This document shows positions 1 through 5,575 of a stretch of DNA of 5,826 bases, piece by piece. Under the pieces are notes generated by a model that saw only the letters and a program-made list of their open reading frames with translations, had not been told where the DNA came from and ran no database searches. Position 1 is the first letter of the stretch, and each line of letters starts with the position of its first letter. A program made the translations under genes and the position numbers. Source of the stretch: a bacterium (GTDB lineage Bacteria; Patescibacteriota; Minisyncoccia; UBA6257; 02-FULL-45-10c); assembly GCA_021799965.1 (NCBI GenBank), contig JAJYZL010000040.1, forward strand, positions 1 to 5,826. Direction: 5' to 3'.

Positions 1-382
1 ATTGGCCTGATTGTGTGCTGAATCATTGCACTTGGTTTGACCAATTATTGAGTAAACAACTAATCCAAGGTAAAATATTAAATTAATTATTACTACATTG
101 AACGTTATTTAATTATCAAGGTAAACCCTCTCACTTATTTTTTAAGTGTGGGGGTGAAGGTATATCGCCTATCCATTTAGGATAAGAAAATACACCTGCC
201 TCGCTCGACATTTGAAATGTTAATCTCAAACGAGGTAGATGTACTTAACTAGGTGTTATTAAATTTGGTATATTTATTATATTCAAGATATAAAAGATGT
301 CAACCCCCCTAAAAACAAATTTACTCTATTTTCTTACGCACAAACTATAAATGACAAATCAATCTCCCGCTATTTAATTTAC
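1..382. other. Gene-free AT-rich region upstream of rpmE
   Basis: I see no convincing gene here. One plus-strand frame is open from the left edge (position 3) to a TAA at 83-85, giving 27 codons. This could be the tail of a gene outside the window, but a run that short is expected by chance and its sequence resembles no family I know. The rest has dense stops in all frames on both strands. The stretch 125-256 can form several consecutive hairpins (listed separately). I looked for landmarks of tRNA, tmRNA, RNase P RNA, SRP RNA and common riboswitches and found none convincing. A C-run at 304-309 lies just before the promoter-bearing part. Confidence 0.6.
125..256. other. Cluster of hairpins, possible structured RNA of unknown class
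   Basis: Three helical units follow one another. First, 125-137 pairs with 143-155 (13 positions, one G-U and one U-U mismatch, five-T loop). Second, TATCC at 170-174 pairs with GGATA at 180-184. Third is a nested unit: ACACCT (192-197) with AGGTGT (251-256), inside it GCCTCG (198-203) with CGAGGT (231-236, one G-U), and inside that ACATT (208-212) with AATGT (216-220). Nested closing helices are more than one expects from a simple terminator, so a small RNA or leader is possible. The strand is undetermined and I recognise no known RNA family. The first hairpin could instead be a terminator of an upstream gene, but no T-run follows it on the plus strand. Confidence 0.3.
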
Positions 383-411
383 TTGCCAAAATTAATTAAA
401 AAGCTTATATT
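383..411 (+). promoter_or_regulatory. Sigma70-type promoter of rpmE
   Basis: TTGCCA at 383-388 as the -35 box, a 17-nt spacer, and TATATT at 406-411 as the -10 box. The expected transcription start is about 417-420, which falls on the second ATG of the rpmE frame. The mRNA would therefore be leaderless or nearly so. No Shine-Dalgarno sequence precedes either ATG, which agrees with this reading. Confidence 0.55.
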
Positions 412-419
412 ATATGAAT

Positions 420-677
420 ATGAAAAAAGATATACATCCAAAATTTAACGAAAAAGCAAAAGTAAAATGCGCCTGCGGAGCTGTATTTGAGATTGGCTCA
501 ACCAACCCAGAACTGCATGTTGATATTTGTTCAAAATGTCATCCGTTCTTTACCGGTAAAGAAAAATTGATTGATACTGCCGGAAAAGTTGAGAAATTCA
601 AAGCAAAAAGAGCCAAGGCTGCAGCCGCTCCTAAAAAGACCAAGAAAGTCAGAGTCGCAAAAAATAAAAAGAAATAG
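420..677 (+). CDS. rpmE: Ribosomal protein L31 (bL31), zinc-binding form
   Basis: bL31 is a large-subunit ribosomal protein that also takes part in the inter-subunit bridge. The protein opens MKKDIHPKF, the family's characteristic N-terminus. It carries the paired cysteines of the zinc-binding (C+) type, CAC and CSKC, followed by HPFFTGK and a (G)KVEKF block matching the conserved core of E. coli L31. After about 60 residues comes a Lys/Ala-rich basic tail of roughly 25 residues, a common extension that probably contacts rRNA. I place the start at the ATG at 420 rather than the in-frame ATG at 414, because it gives the canonical N-terminus and because the predicted transcript begins near 417-420. 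The stop is TAG. A terminator lies directly downstream, so the gene can be a single-gene unit, although rpmE followed by prfA is a common bacterial gene order. Confidence 0.95.
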   Translation: MKKDIHPKFNEKAKVKCACGAVFEIGSTNPELHVDICSKCHPFFTGKEKLIDTAGKVEKFKAKRAKAAAAPKKTKKVRVAKNKKK

Positions 678-684
678 TTTAAAT

Positions 685-723
685 AAGCGATTAGCCAATT
701 AATTTTCGGCTAGTCGCTTTTTT
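685..723 (+). terminator. Rho-independent terminator after rpmE
   Basis: A 12-bp stem forms between 685-696 and 708-719 with one G-U wobble and an 11-nt loop. A run of six T follows at 718-723. It lies 7 nt after the rpmE stop. It should strongly reduce read-through into prfA, whose original start codon (740) lies only 16 nt further on. Confidence 0.85.
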
Positions 724-739
724 ATTTATTATTTAAGAT

Positions 740-866
740 ATGGATCCCGTTAGAGGCCTCGGTCGCATCAACGAGAAAATATAAATTATCAAATTATTAT
801 TTAAATTAAATTATAAGGTTGGTCTAAGGTTTTATATGACCGCGACCTGCCTCTAACGGGATGGAT
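740..866. mobile_element. MITE-like inverted-repeat element inserted at the prfA start codon
   Basis: The element proper is 746-860 (115 bp). Its ends are a perfect 12-bp inverted repeat, CCCGTTAGAGGC (746-757) and GCCTCTAACGGG (849-860). The repeat continues inward, after a small asymmetric bulge (CTC against T), as GGTCGC (761-766) and GCGACC (842-847). It is flanked exactly by the direct repeat ATGGAT at 740-745 and 861-866, which reads as a 6-bp target-site duplication. The interior (767-841) is AT-rich and non-coding. Removing the element plus one repeat copy joins ATGGAT to ATAAAC and restores an uninterrupted prfA start. Terminal inverted repeats, target duplication, small size and lack of a transposase together suggest a non-autonomous element. 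I cannot assign it to an IS family. A fixed regulatory hairpin with a coincidental direct repeat is the alternative. Confidence 0.6.
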
Positions 867-1589
867 ATAAACAACATCAATAAAATAATCATAGAAATCC
901 GTCCAGGAGCCGGCGGAGACGAAGCTACAATTTTTGCTGGAGACTTGGCCAGAATGTATCAAAAATATGCCGCTAAAAAAGGCTGGAAATTTTTGATAGC
1001 CGATGAACTGGGCGGATCAAAAACTTTCGTCGCCAGAATTGAAGGAGCCGGAGTTTATAAAGATCTTCAATACGAATCCGGAACTCACAGAGTGCAAAGA
1101 GTTCCAAAAACAGAAAAAGCCGGAAGGGTCCACACATCAACTGCTACTGTAGCCATTCTTCCGGAAGTGGAAGCCAAAGAGGTGCAAATAAACCAAAACG
1201 ATCTTGAAGTTACTTTTTCCAGAGCCGGAGGTCCGGGCGGGCAAAATGTAAATAAAGTGGAAAGCGCCGTAAGAATATTGCACAAACCAACCGGCATTGT
1301 AGTGAGCTCTAGAGTAGAAAGAGCTCAGCATGCCAACCGCGAAGCAGCCATGTCTATTCTCCGCGCAAAACTTTTTGAACTGCAACAGTCGCAAGCCGTT
1401 GGAGATGTAGCCGCAAATCGCCGCGAACAAGTGGGTACAGCCGACAGGTCAGAAAAAATAAGAACCTATAATTTCCCCGACGACCGAATCACCGATCATC
1501 GCTTTAACATAAAAGTTCACAACATAGAAAAAGTTATGGAAGGCGATCTGGATATGATATTAAAAAAGATAAATAAGACAGAGAAATAA
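861..1589 (+). CDS. prfA: Peptide chain release factor 1, short form lacking domain 1
   Basis: RF1 reads UAA/UAG in the ribosomal A site and triggers peptidyl-tRNA hydrolysis. At 242 residues it is about 120 shorter than the usual 360. Residue 9 onward (IEIRPGAGGDEA) aligns with roughly residue 112 of E. coli RF1, so the N-terminal helical domain 1 is absent. The remainder is intact: the decoding motif P-K-T at 82-84 in HRVQRVPKTE (RF1-type PxT, not the SPF of RF2), the catalytic GGQ at 126-128 in GGPGGQNVN, and the RF1 signature RSEKIRTYNFP followed by DHR (residues 197-214). The frame is closed upstream by a TGA at 837-839, so no longer form can start nearby. There is no Shine-Dalgarno sequence; the A and T of the ATG lie in the arm of the inverted repeat. 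TAA is followed immediately by an in-frame TGA. The usual partner prmC is not adjacent. Confidence 0.9.
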   Translation: MDINNINKIIIEIRPGAGGDEATIFAGDLARMYQKYAAKKGWKFLIADELGGSKTFVARIEGAGVYKDLQYESGTHRVQRVPKTEKAGRVHTSTATVAILPEVEAKEVQINQNDLEVTFSRAGGPGGQNVNKVESAVRILHKPTGIVVSSRVERAQHANREAAMSILRAKLFELQQSQAVGDVAANRREQVGTADRSEKIRTYNFPDDRITDHRFNIKVHNIEKVMEGDLDMILKKINKTEK

Positions 1590-1596
1590 TGACGTT

Positions 1597-1625
1597 AAAA
1601 AATCCTCCGGTTTGGAGGATTTTTT
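1597..1625. terminator. Bidirectional terminator between convergent genes
   Basis: A perfect 12-bp stem (1597-1608 with 1614-1625) has a 5-nt loop GGTTT. Its GC-rich core CCTCC/GGAGG is flanked by A-runs and T-runs, so both strands read a hairpin followed by T residues. It ends prfA, 7 nt after its stop, and also the leftward transglycosylase gene, whose stop lies at 1643. Confidence 0.9.
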
Positions 1626-1642
1626 ATTTTTATTGAAAGAGA

Positions 1643-3130
1643 TTAATTATTAGCATTTAAGACGGAAATTTCATCGGCAAAATTAGAAGCCCGATCCGCG
1701 ACACGATATCCGTATCGTCCAACACTCATATAAGATTTCCAATATGCTCCGGCATAGTATTTTGCCGCTGCGCAGTTTTCTTGAGAAAAAATTGTTTTAT
1801 ATATTGTTTTGCAAGCGTTAAGACTTGATTGCAGATAAAGAGCGGTTCCGGTAAATGAATCGGCATTGTTAAACGGAGAAGCGGGATTATTTCCGGTAAT
1901 TTTACTTATGTTATCTGCGTAAAGCTGCCAAGTTGTCGGCATAAATTGCGCCGGACCCATAGCTCCCCCATAAGTCCCATCGGATGTGATCGGACACGAA
2001 ACTTGCGTTCTGGCCGGATCAAGACCGAGTTCGGACATTATTGATAAAAATGTCGGCTTCTGCGCATCGCTCATCACAGTTCCGCTAGAATTTTTTGCAG
2101 AATCATTATAATAACACTTTCCTAAATTGGCCCCGATCACAGTATCAACTGAAGATTCTTGAGTAAGAATAGACAATATAAAAGCCGCCCTTACACCAGT
2201 GGCTTTTTCAGCAAGCTGAGCAATTTTAACTGCGTCGCCAAAAGGCAATTCGCCGCCACCCAATAATTTAAAAATTTGATTCCTGATCTGCGCGGCGGTA
2301 GCCTGCGTTTTATTTAAAAGATCTTGGTATTTTGATTCCTGGCCCTTTGTAGTTACCAACAAATCATTCTTCTCTTTTTTTGCGCTATCTACTGCTTGAG
2401 CCTGGCTAAGCTGATATGCTTTCAACGCAGTGGCATCATCCCTCTGAAGAGCCAATTGAGTCTGTTCGTCTAAGAGATTATTCTTTAAACTTATCACGTT
2501 CTCTAAAGTAATTCTGAGATTATCCTGAACATCTGTTAGATTTTTTATATCATTAAAAAAATCCGATAGCGCAAAATTTTTCAAAAAAACTTCAAGTAAT
2601 CCAACCTTACCGCTTGAATACAGATCTTGAACCATATAAGCCAACACTTGTTTATTTTTTCCTATATCAGTTTCGGTTTGGCTTATTTTGGTCTTGTTAC
2701 TTACTATCTCATTATCCAATGTGGATAATGACAGATTCGTAGCCCTTACTTGCAATTTAAGCTTTGCAATCTGAGCATTAAGCTTATTTATTTCTCCCTG
2801 CAAACTTTTTCCCTGACTCTGATACTGATCTATAGTATCCTGATACTGCCCAATTTGAGATTCTAATGATTGCAATTGATTTTCAAGCTGCTGACGTTGT
2901 ACATCGGTCTGAGCAGCAAGAGACTCCTGAACACGATCAACCGGCGCCAAGGCTGAACCGAAAGCCAAATAAAAACCTACGGCCACCAGCGCGCTTATTT
3001 TTAAAAATCCAAAAATTGGAATCCTCACGTTCTTTTGTTTGCGCAAATCCAACTTCAAATTTTTTCCCGAAAACACACTCGTGCTGCACGATTTTTTAAT
3101 ATCAACTAAGATCGATGGTTTTTTTCTCAT
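1643..3130 (-). CDS. Exported coiled-coil protein with lytic transglycosylase domain
   Basis: A probable peptidoglycan-cleaving enzyme of 495 residues. A basic N-terminus leads to one hydrophobic segment at about residues 39-61 (signal or membrane anchor). A long Gln/Leu/Lys-rich coiled coil follows (about 72-285). It includes a break, VQDLYSSGKVGLLEVFL then SDFFNDI, resembling the hairpin region of CwlO/PcsB-type hydrolases that are controlled by FtsEX. The C-terminal part (about 295-495) looks like a soluble lytic transglycosylase: the catalytic Glu is probably in LSILTQESS (E325), and GGAMGPAQFMPTTW matches the family's GxMGxxQFMP motif. Four cysteines in the exported domain (339, 379, 440, 453) could form two disulfides. 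I chose the ATG at 3130 over an in-frame TTG at 3145, because the predicted transcription start near 3151 would leave the TTG almost no leader. Partnership with FtsEX is inference. Confidence 0.82.
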   Translation of the reverse strand: MRKKPSILVDIKKSCSTSVFSGKNLKLDLRKQKNVRIPIFGFLKISALVAVGFYLAFGSALAPVDRVQESLAAQTDVQRQQLENQLQSLESQIGQYQDTIDQYQSQGKSLQGEINKLNAQIAKLKLQVRATNLSLSTLDNEIVSNKTKISQTETDIGKNKQVLAYMVQDLYSSGKVGLLEVFLKNFALSDFFNDIKNLTDVQDNLRITLENVISLKNNLLDEQTQLALQRDDATALKAYQLSQAQAVDSAKKEKNDLLVTTKGQESKYQDLLNKTQATAAQIRNQIFKLLGGGELPFGDAVKIAQLAEKATGVRAAFILSILTQESSVDTVIGANLGKCYYNDSAKNSSGTVMSDAQKPTFLSIMSELGLDPARTQVSCPITSDGTYGGAMGPAQFMPTTWQLYADNISKITGNNPASPFNNADSFTGTALYLQSSLNACKTIYKTIFSQENCAAAKYYAGAYWKSYMSVGRYGYRVADRASNFADEISVLNANN

Positions 3131-3157
3131 AATGTCTTTTCTCAAAATACATTCTTA

Positions 3158-3166
3158 ATTATAACA
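3158..3166 (-). promoter_or_regulatory. Extended -10 promoter of the transglycosylase gene
   Basis: On the minus strand the sequence reads TGTTATAAT, a perfect extended -10 (TGn plus TATAAT). No good -35 box is visible, because that position falls inside the stem of the rplY terminator. Transcription should start near 3151, giving a leader of about 21 nt before the ATG at 3130 with only a weak GAG-type ribosome binding site. Confidence 0.55.
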
Positions 3167-3194
3167 AAATTCCCTCATAGAGTGAGGGAATTTT
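3166..3194 (-). terminator. Rho-independent terminator after rplY
   Basis: A perfect 12-bp inverted repeat (3166-3177 with 3183-3194) with loop TAGAG lies 25 nt after the rplY stop codon. On the minus strand it ends in a T-rich run before the promoter of the next gene. A/T runs on both sides make it formally able to act in either direction. Confidence 0.85.
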
Positions 3195-3219
3195 AGATAT
3201 CATTTGATACAGGCTACAG

Positions 3220-3909
3220 CTATTTTTTGGCGGCTTCGGCTGGCGCAGCAGATGATTCATCCGTGGCTTTGGCTGCCTCTCGCTCGGCCTTCTTTTCTTC
3301 AGACTCTACTTTTACAGTTTCAACGCCAACGGCAGCTGCCTGCTGCATAGCCAATTCTTCTTCTTCGGTAAGCTTAGCAGTAACGGTAACAACAACGGTT
3401 TCCGGATCAACTAATGCTTTGGCCGTCTTAGGAAGATCAAGATCCTTTACATACAAACTCTGGCCTATTTCTAAAATTTTAGAAATATCGATTTGCAAAG
3501 CATGCGGTATATCCATAGGCAATGCCTCTACTTCAAGCTCTTGCAAAGATTTGATCAAAAGACCATTCTTTTCTTTGACTGCCGGTGAAATGCCGATAAA
3601 TTCTATAGGAATCATTAACTTAATCTTTTCATCCATTCTAACTTTATACAAATCAATGTTTAAAATATCTCCGCTTACTCCGTCATAAGAAACTTCGTGA
3701 ATAATTACCGGATATTTATTATTTTCTAAAATAGCATTAACAACCGTATTTTCACCAGCTTCTTTAAAAACTTTTTTAAAATCCTTTACTGCAACCACGA
3801 GATGCATATTTTCAGCACCCTTACCATAAAGCTCTACAGGAATAAGGCCTTTCTGCCTTAAAGCGGCGGCCTTGTCTGACATATTTCTTTTTTGAACTTG
3901 TAAATCCAT
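3220..3909 (-). CDS. rplY: Ribosomal protein bL25, long Ctc/TL5 type
   Basis: bL25 binds 5S rRNA in the large ribosomal subunit. The protein has 229 residues, against about 94 for the short E. coli form and about 200 for Ctc/TL5 forms, so this is the long type. Residues 1-92 form the 5S-binding domain, recognisable from ALRQKGLIPVELYGKG (16-31) and VIIHEVSYD then GDILNIDLYKV (68-90). Residues about 93-180 fit the TL5 C-terminal beta domain (GLLIKSLQELEVEALP, then the LYVKDLDLP block). Residues 181-229 are a low-complexity Glu/Ala/Lys tail. The start is the ATG at 3909; a promoter inside the preceding aldolase gene gives a leader of about 25 nt without a clear Shine-Dalgarno. The stop is TAG. 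It lies 32 nt behind fba on the same strand, so read-through from that operon is also possible. Confidence 0.92.
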   Translation of the reverse strand: MDLQVQKRNMSDKAAALRQKGLIPVELYGKGAENMHLVVAVKDFKKVFKEAGENTVVNAILENNKYPVIIHEVSYDGVSGDILNIDLYKVRMDEKIKLMIPIEFIGISPAVKEKNGLLIKSLQELEVEALPMDIPHALQIDISKILEIGQSLYVKDLDLPKTAKALVDPETVVVTVTAKLTEEEELAMQQAAAVGVETVKVESEEKKAEREAAKATDESSAAPAEAAKK

Positions 3910-3940
3910 AATTAAAATATCTTAATAATTCAGTTTGTTT

Positions 3941-3968
3941 ATTATATGAATTTATTGAATAATTGCAA
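3941..3968 (-). promoter_or_regulatory. Promoter of rplY within the 3' end of fba
   Basis: On the minus strand TTGCAA (3968-3963) serves as the -35 box, with a 16-nt spacer and a consensus TATAAT (3946-3941) as the -10. The -10 box overlaps the aldolase stop codon. Transcription would start near 3934, about 25 nt before the rplY ATG. Confidence 0.65.
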
Positions 3969-4838
3969 GCGAGATTTAACAACTGATTTTATCGCTTCCA
4001 ATGAAGGCTCCAGAAGTTTATAAGGGGCAATCTCTTCTTCATTTTGTTTTAATGATTTTTCCAGCGCATTTTTCCATGCCACTCTTATTTCCGTATTTAT
4101 ATGAATAATGCTTATGCCAGCATTGATAGCGGCAGTAAAATCTTCGTCAACCGTATCAGAGCCGCCATGTAAAACCAATGGTATTTTAACCGCATCTTTA
4201 ATAGCTTTAATACGGCTAATATCCAAATGCTTTTTAACGGACTTTAATTCACCACCGGCTTGATTCGAGCTTAGTAAAATTCCGTGCCTGTTACCCACCG
4301 CCGGAGCCAATAAATCTATGCCAGTTTCATTAACAAAACGAACTGCGTCTTCAGGCTTAGTTAAATCCTCCGGTCTTACAGCCACACCATCGGGAAGAGA
4401 CTTTAAAATTTTTGAAGAATCTCCAAGATAACCCAATTCTCCTTCTACTAAAATATTTTTTGATTTTGATTTTATATATTCTACAGCTTGTTTTGTTTGT
4501 TTTATATTTTCTTCAAAAGAAAACTTACTTGCGTCAAAAATAATAGCGTCATAGCCAGCAGATACGGCTTTTTCAACCTCCTCTAAAGAATGGGTGTGAT
4601 CCGAATTAATAAAAATAGGAAAATCATTATCATCCCTCAATCTTTTTACCATGGCCGCGGCTATATTTCTTTCTAAAAATCTAGCCTCTCCCTCAGAAGT
4701 TCCAATAATAACAGGGACGCTCAATTCCTGCGCGGCTTCATAAATAGCGCGTAGAGCCACCGAGTCGGAAATATTGAAATGACCAATAGCCGTTTTTTTA
4801 TTTTCAGCTTGCTTTATAAGATCAGAAAGATTTTTCAT
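3942..4838 (-). CDS. fba: Class II (zinc-dependent) fructose-bisphosphate aldolase family protein
   Basis: Probably catalyses reversible aldol cleavage of fructose 1,6-bisphosphate to glyceraldehyde-3-phosphate and dihydroxyacetone phosphate in the cytoplasm. At 298 residues it has normal class II length. Visible motifs: GHFNIS near the N-terminus (19-24); Asp80-His81 in INSDHTHSLEE (catalytic Asp and zinc His); VEGELG with Glu132/Glu134; APAVGNRHG with zinc ligand His185; VLHGGSD with zinc ligand His224 and phosphate-binding GGS; and HINTE (247-250 region) as the NxxT-like phosphate loop. It departs from textbook signatures in having DHT rather than DHG and GNRHG rather than GTxHG. Specificity for another ketose bisphosphate such as tagatose bisphosphate is therefore possible. 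The start is an ATG 11 nt after the upstream membrane protein's stop, which suggests cotranscription; an AAGGG lies too far upstream for a good ribosome binding site. Confidence 0.85.
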   Translation of the reverse strand: MKNLSDLIKQAENKKTAIGHFNISDSVALRAIYEAAQELSVPVIIGTSEGEARFLERNIAAAMVKRLRDDNDFPIFINSDHTHSLEEVEKAVSAGYDAIIFDASKFSFEENIKQTKQAVEYIKSKSKNILVEGELGYLGDSSKILKSLPDGVAVRPEDLTKPEDAVRFVNETGIDLLAPAVGNRHGILLSSNQAGGELKSVKKHLDISRIKAIKDAVKIPLVLHGGSDTVDEDFTAAINAGISIIHINTEIRVAWKNALEKSLKQNEEEIAPYKLLEPSLEAIKSVVKSRLQLFNKFI

Positions 4839-4849
4839 ATATTAAAATA

Positions 4850-5554
4850 TTAAACCCTTAGCGACATTAAGCCAAATAATGAAATTAAATAATTGCCGAA
4901 TATCAAGACTATCAAGGCCGCCAACAAGAATGGCGCGCCTAGCGTTGTGTATGATTCCTTAAATACTAATTGTTTGAAAACAGATACCAATATGACACTT
5001 ATAAAAACTACCGGTAAAAATACGATAAAGTTTGACCAACCAACCATAAATGCCAAAAGAAATCCTAATTCGGTCTCACCTTCTTCAAAAAACCGTTCTT
5101 TGTATTTTTTTAAAAAGACTAAGAATAAATAAAAAACAGCGGCTGCAATCAGAGAGACAAAAATTTCCAGCCAAAATCTACCCCATGAATAAAAAATAAA
5201 ATAACCAAAACGATTATTTAAAAAAATAAATAAATCTCCGGAAAATCTTTTTAAGAGTGCAAGATCAACTGCGCCCTTGCTTAAAAAAAACTTCGTAAAA
5301 GAACTGCTAGACCAAACATAGTATTGACTAGAGGTTTCAACTAGCGCATAAAAAATCTTGAATATTAACACCAGCCAAATTAAGGACTTGTAGCTCAGCC
5401 GGGCTGCTAAATTTTTAGAAAATGCCGCCAATTTTGAAAAATAGCCGAACAAGCCAAATCGTTTATTGGCAGCAATCAAAATAATTAACAAATAAAAAAG
5501 ATATTGACCCCAGTTTATGAACGGGATTAGTGCGTAACGAAAAACTAGATTCAT
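4850..5554 (-). CDS. Polytopic inner-membrane protein, function unknown
   Basis: I do not recognise a family. The 234-residue protein is rich in Phe, Leu, Ile and Tyr. About five membrane segments can be seen: residues 8-29, 57-73, 128-148, 170-195 and 206-229. Lys/Arg-rich stretches follow the first and third segments (KRFG at 31; KKYKERFFEEGE at 149-160) and would face the cytoplasm by the positive-inside rule. The loop at about 74-127 contains an aromatic Ser-rich stretch (SSQYYVWSSSS) and would lie outside. There is no signal peptidase site, catalytic motif or transporter signature. The gene starts 21 nt after the receiver-domain gene and ends 11 nt before fba, so it is probably in one operon with them. 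The start is an ATG with a weak GGA about 10 nt upstream. Confidence 0.75.
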   Translation of the reverse strand: MNLVFRYALIPFINWGQYLFYLLIILIAANKRFGLFGYFSKLAAFSKNLAARLSYKSLIWLVLIFKIFYALVETSSQYYVWSSSSFTKFFLSKGAVDLALLKRFSGDLFIFLNNRFGYFIFYSWGRFWLEIFVSLIAAAVFYLFLVFLKKYKERFFEEGETELGFLLAFMVGWSNFIVFLPVVFISVILVSVFKQLVFKESYTTLGAPFLLAALIVLIFGNYLISLFGLMSLRV

Positions 5555-5575
5555 ATTATTTATTCCGAATAACTA

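Noticed and set aside
1..50. tRNA-like pairing (ATTGG with CCAAT and a TTGGT/ACCAA hairpin)
   Set aside because: No proper acceptor, D-arm or anticodon arm and no TTCGA-type T loop; the helices overlap and exclude each other.
3..85. Open plus-strand frame of 27 codons running in from the left edge
   Set aside because: Too short to separate from chance in this sequence, and its residues match no family I recognise. Described only within the gene-free region.
119..128. GGTAAACCC resembling a conserved piece of RNase P RNA
   Set aside because: The other conserved blocks of RNase P RNA (GAGGAAAGTC-like and AGATGAATGA-like) are absent on either strand at suitable spacing.
812..838. TATAAG (812-817) or TATATG (833-838) as a prfA promoter inside the inverted-repeat element
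   Set aside because: No -35 hexamer at an acceptable distance from either; too weak in such AT-rich sequence to call.
1085..1430. Minus-strand open frames opposite prfA
   Set aside because: They are shadows of a well-conserved gene and encode no recognisable protein.
2866..3099. Plus-strand open frame opposite the transglycosylase N-terminus
   Set aside because: Shadow of the real gene, with no family resemblance.
3143..3145. TTG as an alternative start of the transglycosylase gene
   Set aside because: It would lie only about 6 nt from the predicted transcription start; the in-frame ATG at 3130 is better supported.
3227..3688. Plus-strand 153-codon open frame opposite rplY, rich in Ser/Ala
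   Set aside because: Its composition is the complement of the Lys/Glu/Ala-rich L25 sequence, and L25 is unambiguous on the other strand.
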